Assembly (NCBI GenBank): GCA_902576785.1
Contig: CACGWC010000001.1
Span: forward strand, 62,001 to 126,000
Origin: an uncultured Pelagibacteraceae bacterium
GTDB lineage: Bacteria; Pseudomonadota; Alphaproteobacteria; Pelagibacterales; Pelagibacteraceae
Direction: 5' to 3'
DNA length: 64,000 nucleotides
Shown here: in pieces, positions 37,538 through 46,821 of the stretch
Numbering within the stretch: the stretch's first letter is position 1
Layout of the letters: each line of letters starts with the position of its first letter
Translations under genes and position numbers: made by a program
Notes under the pieces: generated by a model
What the model was told of the DNA's origin: nothing
Database searches by the model: none
The model's input: the letters and a program-made list of their open reading frames with translations, nothing else

Positions 37538-38287
37538 ATGAATATTGGGTTAGTTATAGGAAAAAAAAATAGCGTTGGTATTCCAGGTAAGAATTTAAGA
37601 AAAATTTTAGGGAGACCGTCTGCAGAATATGCTTTTATTGCAGCAAAATACGCAAAATTAGATCAAATATTTGTTTCAACAGATTGTAATAAAATTATTC
37701 GAGTTGCAAAAAAATATAATTCAAAAATAATTAATAGACCAAGGAAACTGTGTATGCCAGATTCATTAACTGAAGATGTTTTGGTTCATGCTTATAAAGA
37801 AATTGGAAAAGTTGTAGATATAAAAAAAATTAAATCAATAACATTATTATTTTGTAATAATCCGGCAATCGATGTTTTAAAATTAAAGAAAGCTATAAAG
37901 TTTATTAATAATACTAAATATTTTGACTCATGCTTTTCAGTTGCAAATTATGATATGTTTAGTCCTATTAGAGCGCGAACACTAGATAAAAAAAAAACTA
38001 TAAAACCGTTTACAAATTTGAAAAATTTTAAATTTAAATATTCATCTATTAGAGGCAAAGGAAGAAAAGCCTATTTTTGCGATTTTTCAATTCAAGTTAT
38101 GAAAAAAATTTGTTTTGAAAAAATGAATGAGGGTAATCCACCATGCAAATGGCAAGGTAAGCGATCAAAAGCTATATTTGTAGATTATGGATTTGATGTA
38201 GATGCAGATTGGCAATTTGTAGTTATAGAGCACTGGTTAAAACAAAAAGGTTTTACTGAAAAAAAAATACCTTGGAAAAAAAAATAA
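37538..38287 (+). CDS. CMP-sugar (acylneuraminate-type) cytidylyltransferase
   Basis: A 249-aa NeuA/KdsB-like nucleotidyltransferase: GLVIGKKNSVGIPGKNLRKI (nucleotide-binding loop, Lys and Gly-Lys-Asn), DQIFVSTDCNKI, SLTEDVLVHAY, LLFCNNPAIDV in place of LLQPTSPLR, and VDYGFDVDADWQFVVIEHWL (metal-binding Asp pair near the C-terminus, as in NeuA). The ATG at 37538, just after the previous stop, begins the first strand. It activates a ulosonic acid (nonulosonate, or possibly an aldolase-derived keto-deoxy sugar acid) with CTP. It is followed 3 bp later by a broken epimerase gene. Confidence 0.85.
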   Translation: MNIGLVIGKKNSVGIPGKNLRKILGRPSAEYAFIAAKYAKLDQIFVSTDCNKIIRVAKKYNSKIINRPRKLCMPDSLTEDVLVHAYKEIGKVVDIKKIKSITLLFCNNPAIDVLKLKKAIKFINNTKYFDSCFSVANYDMFSPIRARTLDKKKTIKPFTNLKNFKFKYSSIRGKGRKAYFCDFSIQVMKKICFEKMNEGNPPCKWQGKRSKAIFVDYGFDVDADWQFVVIEHWLKQKGFTEKKIPWKKK

Positions 38288-38290
38288 ATA

Positions 38291-39270
38291 ATGATCTTAG
38301 TAACTGGATGTGCGGGTTTTATAGGATTTCATACATGCTTAAATTTACTAAAAAGAAGAAAAGATAAGGTTATAGGAATAGATAATTTAAACAACTATTA
38401 TGATGTAAATTTAAAAAAAGAAAGATTAAAAATTTTAAAAAAAAACAAAAAATTTTTTTTTAAAAATTAGACTTGGGAAATAAAAAGGAAATTCTTAATT
38501 TTATTAAAAAAAAAAATATAAAATATGTTATACATCTTGCCGCCCAAGCAGGGATAAGATATTCTTTAAAAAATCCTAAAAAATATTTTGATAGCAATAT
38601 CTTGGGATTTTTTAATCTTTTAGAGAGTTTAAAAAATAAAAAAATTGAACATTTAGTTTTTGCAAGTTCAAGTAGTGTATATGGTAATAAAAAAAAATTT
38701 CCGATTTTAGAAACAGATACAACAGATAAACCAATTCAATTTTATGCATCAACAAAAAAAACTAATGAAATTATGGCATATACATTTAGCTCATTAACTA
38801 AAATACCAGCAACTGGTTTAAGATTTTTTACTGTATATGGTCCTTGGGGAAGACCTGATATGGCTTTTTTCAAATTTGTAGAAAATATAAAAAAGAATAA
38901 AAAAATTGAAATCTACAATAAAGGTAATCATGAAAGAGATTTTTCGTATATTGATTATATAGCTGAAGGTATTGTAAATTCTTTAGAAAATTCAAATTCC
39001 ATTCATCTTCATAAAATGGGTCAAGTACCATTCGAAATATATAATCTTGGAAATGGAAAGCCAGTAAATCTGATGAAATGTGTTAAAATTATAGAAAATA
39101 TAATGAAAAAAAAGGCCAAAAAAAAATTTTTAAAAATTCAATCGGGAGATGTTGTCAAAACGTATGCTGATATAAAAAAAGCTAAAAAAGATTTAAAACT
39201 TAAAACTAATTTCTCTATTTCTAGAGGATTAAAAAATTTTATAGAATGGCATGGAAGGAACTACAAATAA
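38291..39270 (+). pseudogene. Frameshifted UDP-glucuronate 4-epimerase-like gene
   Basis: The first 59 codons from ATG 38291 read VTGCAGFIGFHTCL and IDNLNNYYDVNLKKERL, the classic start of UDP-GlcA 4-epimerases, then hit TAG at 38468-38470. The rest continues in another frame from about 38464: LDLGNKKEI, HLAAQAGIRYS, FASSSSVYG, FYASTKK (catalytic Tyr/Lys), GLRFFTVYGPWGRPDMA and ERDFSYIDYIAEGI. The break falls in T9-A5 at 38453-38466, and one extra A there would restore FFFKKLDLG. It is either a real inactivation, a phase-variable tract or a sequencing indel. If intact it would convert UDP-glucuronate to UDP-galacturonate. Confidence 0.85.
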
Positions 39271-40480
39271 AAAAAAGATATTTTGTGTAATATTAGATTT
39301 TCATAGGATCAACGCATTTAAAGATAATATTCTTTTTCATGTTGAAAATTATAAAAATTTAACCCCAAAAGATACGGAATTTTATATTGTTAATGTTTCA
39401 GGTTTAGAGTTTTTTTCAAATAAAATAGATATAAGAAATAAATTAAATAACTTAAATTATTTTGAACCAAATTCATTTATTGAATTATTTAATTTTTTTA
39501 AAGAAAGAAATGCAGTTGGTGTTGTTAAAATATTAAATAATTTAAAAAATCTTCACCTTCATATAATTTTTAAAATTTTAAAAATTAAATATATAATAGT
39601 TGGTAATATAGGATATTTCCCTGTTGAACATCAAATAATTAAAAAAAATTTAATACAGAAATTATATTCATTTATTAATGTCAAATTTCAATACTACTTA
39701 TTTAGAATTTTTTCTATTATTGGAATTGTTTCAAAAGTTGAATATTTTTTCTTTTCAAGCAAAAATTTTGAGGATAATTTTAATAGGACATTTTCAAAAA
39801 AAGTTGAAAGATTGGTTCCGTTTTTAAGTTTTTCTTTATATAAAAATTTAATAAGAGTAAACAGTCTCTACTATGATAATTTTTTGAAAGATAAAAATAT
39901 TCAAAGTAAGGAATTTATAGTTTTTTGTGATAGTGGATTTGACCATAAAGATAGAATAAATGTTGAAGGTAAAATTTCAGATGAAGATAGAGAAAAATAT
40001 TATTCAAACTTAATTGTTTTTTTTAGTAAATTAAAAAAAAAATATAATAAAAAAATAATTTACTGTTTACATCCCAAAGTTAAGTATCCTTACTCAGAAA
40101 ATTTTAATAAAATTAAAAAATTAGTTGATATTAAGAAATATGAAACCGAAAATTATATTTCCAGATCTTGCATAGTTATTTTTTTTTCGTCTTTACTTGT
40201 TAATTATGCAGTTATGCATAAAAAAAAAATAATTGTTATAAATAGTAAATATCTAGGTACTTTTTTTACCAATAGGAATAAGAATTATATTTCAAAAATA
40301 AATTTACAAGAAGTAAATATAGATAATATTCACAATATAAACTTAGATGAAGTTGATGACGGAACTGAAAAAAAAATTAATGAATATGATTTTTATATAA
40401 ATGAGCATCTAATTTCTCAAAAAAATTTTTCTAGTAATGAACAAATAAGAAATATAATAAACGATAAAATGTTTAATTAA
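39251..40480 (+). CDS. Unassigned GT-B-like surface carbohydrate protein
   Basis: A 409-aa soluble protein I do not recognise as a named family. The C-terminal half looks like a GT-B nucleotide-binding domain: FIVFCDSGFDHKDR (about residues 223-236), KKIIYCLHPKVKYPY (about 274-288), SRSCIVIFFSSLLVNYAVMHKKKIIVIN (short motif pieces about 307-334). The His-Pro segment followed by a Ser-Ser-x-x-x-Asn-Tyr loop is typical of capsule and sialyltransferase-like GT-B proteins. The N-terminal half begins with KIFCVILDFHRINAF. It overlaps the epimerase by 20 bp and is the last gene of the plus-strand run. I infer a glycosyltransferase, possibly one using the CMP-sugar made upstream. Confidence 0.45.
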   Translation: MEGTTNKKKIFCVILDFHRINAFKDNILFHVENYKNLTPKDTEFYIVNVSGLEFFSNKIDIRNKLNNLNYFEPNSFIELFNFFKERNAVGVVKILNNLKNLHLHIIFKILKIKYIIVGNIGYFPVEHQIIKKNLIQKLYSFINVKFQYYLFRIFSIIGIVSKVEYFFFSSKNFEDNFNRTFSKKVERLVPFLSFSLYKNLIRVNSLYYDNFLKDKNIQSKEFIVFCDSGFDHKDRINVEGKISDEDREKYYSNLIVFFSKLKKKYNKKIIYCLHPKVKYPYSENFNKIKKLVDIKKYETENYISRSCIVIFFSSLLVNYAVMHKKKIIVINSKYLGTFFTNRNKNYISKINLQEVNIDNIHNINLDEVDDGTEKKINEYDFYINEHLISQKNFSSNEQIRNIINDKMFN

Positions 40481-40508
40481 AATTTAAAATTATTAATGGA
40501 ATTAATCT

Positions 40509-41675
40509 CTAAATTTTATATGTATACTTTATTATATTAAAATATTCTCTAGCAAATTTTGCTCTATAAAATAAATATCTTTTTTTTAAAATCTTTAAAG
40601 ATTTGTTGGTATCTTTTTGTTTAATTACTTTTAAAATTATTTTTGATAGCTCAACGTGATTATAAGGATTAAAAAAGTACGATTTAACTGGCTTTTGTTC
40701 TCTATGTACTTTGATATCAGATAATAAAACTTTCCTGTTTAAAATTTTTGCCTCCTCAACTGAAGTGCTCCAGCCCTCAAAAAAAGATGGATTAATTAAT
40801 GCTTTTGATCTGTACATCAAATTTATAAGATTTGAATAAGGTATTTTTCCCAGGTATAAAAAAAATCTTTGTAATTTTTTTTTTTTAATTTCATACATAA
40901 TATTTTTATAAACACTTTGATCAGTTTGTGATTTTTTATCCCCAGTAAATATTATTTTAAATTTAGTGTTATTAGATTTTAATTTATTTACAGCTTTTAT
41001 TATCACTAAGTGATTTTTATGTTTCCAAAATTGATTTGGTACTAAAAAATAATTTTTGACTTTATATTTATTTAAATTTTTTTTTTTCAAATAATTAAAA
41101 TCTAAATTTGGAACAAAATTTAGCTTTTTATAATTTATTTTTTTATATGTAAACTTTTTTAAATCTTGAACTGAGCTATTACTGCTTAAGAGAACAACTG
41201 AGGAATTTTCAACAATGTTATTATAAAGATTATTTCTTCTAGTTATCTCCTTATTGCTAAAGTTCATGGGATAATTGATATGTTGAAAATCTGGTGTCCA
41301 ACATATTGTTTTACAATAATAAGATGGTTTATAGTGAGAAATAATATCTATCTTATACTTTTTTATAAAATATAAAATAATAGGATCATATTTTTTTAAA
41401 ATTCTTCCAATTATTTTCCTAAAGAGATTTAAAAAACCTGCTTCTGAAAATAATCTAGAGTCAATAATTTCAATATTCTTAAGTTTAATCTTTTTTAATT
41501 TATTACATATTTTCTTTGAAGAAATAACTTTTACTCTTACAAAATTATCATGATATTCATTAATTGCAGTAAGAAGTGATCTTAAATAATTTTTTTCTCC
41601 TTCCCAAGAACCGAGACTTTCAAAAAAAAAGGCTACAACAATTTTTTTATTTTTTTTTGAGGTTATATTTTTCAT
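40509..41675 (-). CDS. GT4 glycosyltransferase
   Basis: A 388-aa GT-B enzyme: FFFESLGSWEGEKNYL near the N-terminus, CWTPDFQHINYP, LSSNSSVQDLKKF, NYFLVPNQFWKHKNHLVI (start of the donor domain, about residue 210), FLYLGKIPYSNLINLM, and INPSFFEGWSTSVEEAKIL, the donor-binding EGxxxxxxEA motif. It has no membrane helices. The product adds a sugar to the lipid-linked glycan on the cytoplasmic side. It is the last gene of a seven-gene minus-strand run starting at 47694, 3 bp after an epimerase gene. Confidence 0.82.
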   Translation of the reverse strand: MKNITSKKNKKIVVAFFFESLGSWEGEKNYLRSLLTAINEYHDNFVRVKVISSKKICNKLKKIKLKNIEIIDSRLFSEAGFLNLFRKIIGRILKKYDPIILYFIKKYKIDIISHYKPSYYCKTICWTPDFQHINYPMNFSNKEITRRNNLYNNIVENSSVVLLSSNSSVQDLKKFTYKKINYKKLNFVPNLDFNYLKKKNLNKYKVKNYFLVPNQFWKHKNHLVIIKAVNKLKSNNTKFKIIFTGDKKSQTDQSVYKNIMYEIKKKKLQRFFLYLGKIPYSNLINLMYRSKALINPSFFEGWSTSVEEAKILNRKVLLSDIKVHREQKPVKSYFFNPYNHVELSKIILKVIKQKDTNKSLKILKKRYLFYRAKFAREYFNIIKYTYKI

Positions 41676-41678
41676 AGA

Positions 41679-42548
41679 CTATTTATAATGTTTATTAAAC
41701 CATTTAATATACTCGTTTATACCTGTTTCAATTTTTACCTTTGGAAACCAATTATATGTAAAAATTTTTTTGTTATTCGAGATTAAATTTTTAGGATCAC
41801 CTTCCCTGGTTTTAAAATTAAATTTTGGGATAATTTTTAATTTATTTTTTTTTAAAAATAAATTTACAATATATCTGTTTTTCACAGGTTTTGGGGCACC
41901 AATATCTAAGGTTACTAATTTATTTCTTTTTATATAAAGTTTTTCTATTGCCTGAATTAGATCATTAATATGTAGCCAAGATCTCTGTTCATTACCATTA
42001 CCATAAAACTCAAAACTTCTATTTATTAATTTATTACAAATATCCCAAAAAAATTGTTTCTTTAAACCTTTTCCATAAACAGAAAATAATCTCATAATTA
42101 TAAATTCAAATTTATATTTCTTTGAGTAATATTTGCATAATTTTTCAACTTTTAGTTTATTTTTTCCATATGGAGATATTGGCTTGAGTTTTCTTTTGCT
42201 ATTTCCATAAACAGCAGCTGAGGAAAAAATATAAATTAGAGGTTTTTTTTTGTTATTTATAAATTCTTTTAATAAATATTTAGTTGTTAAATAGTTTTTT
42301 TTAAAATCTAGTTTAGGATTCTTAAAAGACTCTGAGACAGAACTTGGGCCCGCACAATGAAAGATTATATCTGGATTAATATTAAACTTATTCAATTTTT
42401 TATTTTTAGGTAGATTATTTTTTTTTAAGATATCTTGGTCAAGATAAATTGTTTTATATATTTTATTTTTTTTTTTAAAATAATCATTTAAATTTTTTCC
42501 AATGAAACCTTTACTGCCAGTGATTAATATTTTTTTATTTTTTATCAT
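41679..42548 (-). CDS. NAD-dependent epimerase/dehydratase (extended SDR)
   Basis: A 289-aa extended SDR: KILITGSKGFIGKNL (NAD-binding), FHCAGPSSVSESF, IFSSAAVYGNS (active-site Ser), ISPYGKNKLKVEKL (Tyr/Lys), IMRLFSVYGKGL, NEQRSWLHINDLI and the C-terminal NWFPKVKIETGINEYIKWF. It is shorter than GalE (about 340 aa) and resembles the UDP-glucose-4-epimerase/WbpP-like or RfbD-type reductases of O-antigen clusters. The exact reaction cannot be told. It lies between a GT4 gene and an FkbM-like gene. Confidence 0.75.
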   Translation of the reverse strand: MIKNKKILITGSKGFIGKNLNDYFKKKNKIYKTIYLDQDILKKNNLPKNKKLNKFNINPDIIFHCAGPSSVSESFKNPKLDFKKNYLTTKYLLKEFINNKKKPLIYIFSSAAVYGNSKRKLKPISPYGKNKLKVEKLCKYYSKKYKFEFIIMRLFSVYGKGLKKQFFWDICNKLINRSFEFYGNGNEQRSWLHINDLIQAIEKLYIKRNKLVTLDIGAPKPVKNRYIVNLFLKKNKLKIIPKFNFKTREGDPKNLISNNKKIFTYNWFPKVKIETGINEYIKWFNKHYK

Positions 42549-42575
42549 CTACTACAATGTTCCGTAATGTTTACT

Positions 42576-43448
42576 TTAAACTTCAATAAAATCCGAAATT
42601 TCTATTTTATCGACTTCCTTTACTATTCTTCCAAGGCCATCTCTCTTTTCAGAAAATGAATTTATATGAAAACATTGTTTTGGGGTTTGAGGTTTTACAT
42701 TATTATTCTTAATTTTATCTTTTTTAACAAAAAAGGCATTGTTACCATTAGAATTTGTGCCAACTAGTTCATAACCTTTTTCTTTTCCAAGTTTACAAAG
42801 TGCACTTAATGATGCCCCGTAAACATTTTTTTTTGAATTATTATCTCTTTTAAAATTACTATTATACGGAATTGTTAGTGAGCTATGATTTCCTAACCTT
42901 GCGTTATATTCTACAATAATAATATCAGGATCTACTAAATTTATGGAATTCCATATCCAGTAATCATTTCCATCTATATCTATTGATAATATTCCAATTT
43001 TGCCTATGAAATTATTTTTTTTTAATATTTCGTTGATATTTTCTTTAGTGATAAATTCATTTATTACTTTTAGATCATGCTTCCAATAATAGTATTGATT
43101 TTTTATATGGTCTATATTTTCTAATGAAGAATCAATAATCAATCCTGACCAATTATTATTTTCCATTAAAAATCTTGTATTGGCCTCCTCATAATTTTCT
43201 ACTCCAAATTCAATGAATTTGTTACAGGATAAATTTATATTTTTTATTAAAAATTGAATTATTCCATCTTCACCAAATTGAGAAAAAACTTTAAATTCAT
43301 AATCATTTAAATTTCCAGACTTTAAAGAGTCGTTGTATTTTGAAATTTTTTTACCATTTAGTACTTTTAAATCTTTAATATTTTGCTTTATTTCATCTAA
43401 TCCTAAAAAATTTTGAATTTTTTTAGAAAATATTTTAAAGAGTCTCAT
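42576..43448 (-). CDS. FkbM-like SAM-dependent methyltransferase family protein
   Basis: A 290-aa protein. The core begins at FSQFGEDGIIQFLIK (about residue 54), then KFIEFGVENYEEANTRFL as the SAM motif I region, NWSGLIIDSS (strand 2 with acidic residue) and GILSIDIDGNDYWIWNSI (strand 4, the IDIDG landmark of FkbM-like enzymes), then DIIIVEYNARLG. The C-terminal 50 residues are basic and lack a known domain. This S-Q-x-G-E-D-G family is frequent in surface glycan clusters and is usually called methyltransferase-like. I know of no proven substrate. It is followed downstream by the epimerase. Confidence 0.6.
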   Translation of the reverse strand: MRLFKIFSKKIQNFLGLDEIKQNIKDLKVLNGKKISKYNDSLKSGNLNDYEFKVFSQFGEDGIIQFLIKNINLSCNKFIEFGVENYEEANTRFLMENNNWSGLIIDSSLENIDHIKNQYYYWKHDLKVINEFITKENINEILKKNNFIGKIGILSIDIDGNDYWIWNSINLVDPDIIIVEYNARLGNHSSLTIPYNSNFKRDNNSKKNVYGASLSALCKLGKEKGYELVGTNSNGNNAFFVKKDKIKNNNVKPQTPKQCFHINSFSEKRDGLGRIVKEVDKIEISDFIEV

Positions 43449-43482
43449 TCGTTATTCTAACATTCTAAAATAATTGTTATTA

Positions 43483-45210
43483 TTATATTTTTTCCATTTT
43501 AGAGTTTTCTACCTTGTATACTTTATCACATATTTTTAAAATCGATTTTTTGTGGGATATAATAAATATTGTTTTTTCTTTGGATAAATTTTCTACCGCA
43601 TTGATAAAGTTATTTTCGGTTTTTTCATCAAGGGCACTCGTTGCTTCATCAAATACAAATATTTCTGGATTTTTGTACAATAGCCTTGCGATTCCAATTC
43701 TCTGTCTTTGACCGCCTGATAGTTGTTTTCCATCTTCACCAACTTTCGTATTTTGTCCATCCTCTAAGGACTGAACAAATAAGTCTAATTGTGCTCCTTG
43801 GATTGACTGTAAAATTCTATTATCTGATATTTTTTCTTCGAGAAGATGAAAAGCAATATTTTTTCTTAGACTATCTGAATTTAAGAATACTTTCTGTGGT
43901 ACATAACCTATGAAAGAGTGCCAAGATTTTAAATTTAAATTAATATTTTTTCCGTCTACTAAAACTTCTCCCGAGGAAGGTTTTAATAATCCAGTTAAAA
44001 TATCAACAAATGTTGTTTTTCCAGAACCAGTCGATCCAATAATACCAATTTTTTCTTTTTTTTTAAAAACTAAATTAATGTTTGATAGTACCTTATGATC
44101 CCTTGAAGGATACGAAAAAAAAACATTTTTAAAAACAATTTCATTTTCAAACTTTAAAGAGTTATCAAAATTTATTTCTTTATCATCGTTAATTTCATAA
44201 TTTGAGTTTTGTAGCTCATTAAAAATTACATCGAATGCTGCTTTGTGGAGATTATAGTTTATAAAAGCAACTGATAATTTTGTAAAAGATGGATATGCCC
44301 TCAATAAAACCCCCATCAATATTGTTAATGAAGTAATAATTTCTACAGGTTGGTAATTTAGTTTTAAGAAAAAATACATGATAGTTATGACAATTGATAT
44401 AACTATGAATTCAATAAATAATTTTGGTAAATTATTTAGAAGTGCATAATAATAATTTGTTTTCTTCAAAAGTATCGAGTTATTTAAAAAATCTCGTTGA
44501 ATTTTGGTCTCAGCATCATTGACTTTTATTTCCTTTATACCGCCTAGTGCCTCAATAATAATTTTATAATTTAAAAATGAAAAAAATTGGCGTCTTTTAC
44601 CAATTTGGCGGATCTGATTTCTTAAAACAGTCAAAAAAAACAAAATAAGTAAAAATAAAATTGAAATTAGAAGAATAATAAATCCTGGTTGAAAAAAAAT
44701 TAATAAAGCAAAAAGACCAGATAATATAAATATATCTAAAATTATATTTAAAACCGCACTGGTAAACCCTATAGTGGCTGCATGCACCTCTGAATTAAGA
44801 TTTCTTATAAATTTTGCAGATTCATTATTTAAATGAAATAAATAATCAGAATATAAATACTTTTTAAATACTTTATTCAAAATATTTGTAAAAAAATTTG
44901 TTATAAAATTTATTTGAAAATGAGATAAAAAAACAAGAAAAGAAGTTTTTATCCCGTATATGATTAAGAAAAAAAATAAAAAATTTTTAAAATTTAAATA
45001 GTTGATAATAAACTCAAGGTTAAATTTAGATAATAATTGAAAAGTATAATTACCACTATCTAGAATAATACTTACTAATGGTATTAACAATGAAATTGAA
45101 AACATCTCAAAAAAGGTCCCTATTATTATGAAAAATATTAATAAAACAAAGTTGACTTTGTTTTTTTTGTCAAATAATGACCATACTTTTTTAAAGTTTT
45201 TTAGAAACAT
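43483..45210 (-). CDS. ABC transporter, fused permease/ATPase (PglK/MsbA-like flippase)
   Basis: A 575-aa half-transporter. Residues 1 to about 310 hold six helices, and the ATPase follows with Walker A IIGSTGSGKTT (390-400), Q-loop YVPQKVFLNSDSLRKNI, signature LSGGQRQRIGIARLLY (about 497-512), Walker B IFVFDEATSALDE (517-529) and H-loop IISHKKS. The length and the SGGQRQRI form match PglK/WlaB-type lipid-linked oligosaccharide flippases. In this glycan cluster it would flip undecaprenyl-PP-oligosaccharide independently of Wzx. It is flanked by methyltransferase genes and preceded by a 15-bp gap. Confidence 0.85.
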   Translation of the reverse strand: MFLKNFKKVWSLFDKKNKVNFVLLIFFIIIGTFFEMFSISLLIPLVSIILDSGNYTFQLLSKFNLEFIINYLNFKNFLFFFLIIYGIKTSFLVFLSHFQINFITNFFTNILNKVFKKYLYSDYLFHLNNESAKFIRNLNSEVHAATIGFTSAVLNIILDIFILSGLFALLIFFQPGFIILLISILFLLILFFLTVLRNQIRQIGKRRQFFSFLNYKIIIEALGGIKEIKVNDAETKIQRDFLNNSILLKKTNYYYALLNNLPKLFIEFIVISIVITIMYFFLKLNYQPVEIITSLTILMGVLLRAYPSFTKLSVAFINYNLHKAAFDVIFNELQNSNYEINDDKEINFDNSLKFENEIVFKNVFFSYPSRDHKVLSNINLVFKKKEKIGIIGSTGSGKTTFVDILTGLLKPSSGEVLVDGKNINLNLKSWHSFIGYVPQKVFLNSDSLRKNIAFHLLEEKISDNRILQSIQGAQLDLFVQSLEDGQNTKVGEDGKQLSGGQRQRIGIARLLYKNPEIFVFDEATSALDEKTENNFINAVENLSKEKTIFIISHKKSILKICDKVYKVENSKMEKI

Positions 45211-45225
45211 TGTTTTTAAATTTTA

Positions 45226-45912
45226 TTACTTTTTTAAAATTAACCATTTCCCTGTCGATATTTCATCTTCCCATGTAGAATCTATTATTTTTACATCTGA
45301 ATAAATTTTTTTACATAAATCTATCCACCATCTTGGGGAGTTGTTAAAATAACTCTGGTAATTATTTATCCAACCTTCATCTTTGTTGGACTTAGAGACT
45401 GGTATCATATGAAATCCCTCAAACTTTGTTACTCTTTTACTAGATTCTAAAAACTTGATTATTCCATCTTCAGTAAAATGCTCTAAAGACCCAATAGAAT
45501 AACAATAGTCAAATTCATTTTCTTTATAAGGAAGATTTGTTGCATCACAAATTTTTAATTTATTTGAATCTATGCCTCTTTCAATACATTTTGAAATTAA
45601 TAATTCTGAAATATCACAACCAAATATTTGACTCTCGTTATTTTTTTTTAAAATTTCAATAACCTTTCCAGTGCCACATGCAATATCTAAAATATTTGTT
45701 TTTTTTCCATGTAAAAGGTGTTGAATTTCAATCCATGCATTTCTTTCTCCCCACTCGTCAAGTATTTTTGCCATTTCTGGGTTGTAATAGAGATCTAATT
45801 CTTGTTTTGACGGTCTTTGAACATATTTTTTTTTATTCAGTTTCTTTTTTATCTTAATTATTGCATCTAATAAAATAGGTGGAAAAAATAATTTAATTAA
45901 TTTTTTTAACAT
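45226..45912 (-). CDS. Class I SAM-dependent methyltransferase
   Basis: A 228-aa protein with motif I ILDIACGTGKVIEIL (about residues 74-88), IFGCDISELLISKC (strand 2), LKICDATNLPYKENEFDYC and YSIGSLEHFTEDG (post-strand 4), a textbook Methyltransf_11 layout. The N-terminal 60 residues are basic and include an amphipathic segment that could touch the membrane. It follows the HlpA-like glycosyltransferase with a 1-bp gap. The target is probably a sugar of the glycan handled by that group of genes. Confidence 0.78.
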   Translation of the reverse strand: MLKKLIKLFFPPILLDAIIKIKKKLNKKKYVQRPSKQELDLYYNPEMAKILDEWGERNAWIEIQHLLHGKKTNILDIACGTGKVIEILKKNNESQIFGCDISELLISKCIERGIDSNKLKICDATNLPYKENEFDYCYSIGSLEHFTEDGIIKFLESSKRVTKFEGFHMIPVSKSNKDEGWINNYQSYFNNSPRWWIDLCKKIYSDVKIIDSTWEDEISTGKWLILKK

Positions 45913-45913
45913 T

Positions 45914-46816
45914 TTAATTAATCAAAGATTTCAAAGTATTAATTATTTTTTTTTCAAAACTTAAGTTGTAAACATTATTAAAAACATACTCGTCAGCTTT
46001 CTTATTTATTAATATTTTTTTTGGATGAATTATTGGTTTATCGATATTTGATTTTGATAAGACAGATTTAATTCCAATTTTTTTTGTATTGGTCCCTGTT
46101 TTCTTAAAACCTAGGTTTTTGACTAAATTTATTTTTGGGGTAGCTGTAAGCATTTGATTTTTCCACATAGACATTAGCATATAAAATGCCCAAGACTTTA
46201 GTTCTCCACTTTTTATATCCTTGAACATTTGTCTCCAGTACTTTCTTTCTTTTTTATTTTCACAAATTTTATCGAATTTTTTTGAATTTAGATATTTATC
46301 CCAATATTCATCATTATCATTATACATTTTCCAAGTTTCACTCCATGCAGCCCATCCCCATATGTGAGAATATTTTGAAAAATAATATGTTTCTTTTAAT
46401 TTCATTTTCTTATTTTGAAAACAATTACCTGTTATAAATTTTACCTTTTTAGATTTATTGTAATAATTTAACAAATTCTCACAAAAATAAAAAAAATCTT
46501 TAGATGGTAAACAATCATCTTCTAAAATTATAGCAGATTTTGTTTTAGAAAAAACCCATTTAAGTCCTTTGGTAAATCTTTTTTTCAAACCTAGATTTAT
46601 TTTACTAAAATTTGAATGAACTCTGCAGTTCCAATTTATATTTGAAATAATTTTTCTTACTTTTAAACAATTAATTATATCCTTTTTATTATTTTTCCTA
46701 GGACCATCCATAACCAAGAAGATCTTAATAGGTTTAATTTTTTTTATCTCTGCAAAAACTTTTTTGGTTTCACTTGGTCTATTAAAACAAAATAAAACTA
46801 CTGGTGTATTAAACAT
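45914..46816 (-). CDS. HlpA-like GT-A glycosyltransferase
   Basis: A 300-aa protein: NTPVVLFCFNRPSETKKVF, FLVMDGPRKNNKKD, LGLKKRFTKGLKWVF, and IILEDDCLPSKDFFYFCE with the Asp-Asp metal site (about residues 97-98). SHIWGWAAWSETWKMYND and GELKSWAFYMLMSMWKN follow. This is the family often annotated as hemolytic protein HlpA-like glycosyltransferase, related to GT2/GT13 proteins. The C-terminal DEYVFNNVYNLS segment recurs in the frameshifted fragment at the right edge of the window. It lies between a PhyH gene and a methyltransferase gene, with gaps of 5 bp and 1 bp. Confidence 0.75.
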   Translation of the reverse strand: MFNTPVVLFCFNRPSETKKVFAEIKKIKPIKIFLVMDGPRKNNKKDIINCLKVRKIISNINWNCRVHSNFSKINLGLKKRFTKGLKWVFSKTKSAIILEDDCLPSKDFFYFCENLLNYYNKSKKVKFITGNCFQNKKMKLKETYYFSKYSHIWGWAAWSETWKMYNDNDEYWDKYLNSKKFDKICENKKERKYWRQMFKDIKSGELKSWAFYMLMSMWKNQMLTATPKINLVKNLGFKKTGTNTKKIGIKSVLSKSNIDKPIIHPKKILINKKADEYVFNNVYNLSFEKKIINTLKSLIN

Positions 46817-46821
46817 TTATT

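Noticed and set aside
40484-40525. Nested AAAATTT...AAATTTT and ATTAAT/ATTAAT inverted repeats between two convergent genes
   Set aside because: Pure A/T stems are expected by chance at this composition and would be unstable. Not called a terminator.
43514-44098. Plus-strand ORFs over the ABC transporter gene, and similar short antisense ORFs elsewhere
   Set aside because: They are shadows of strongly supported genes, lack domain signatures, and follow from AT-rich codon use.
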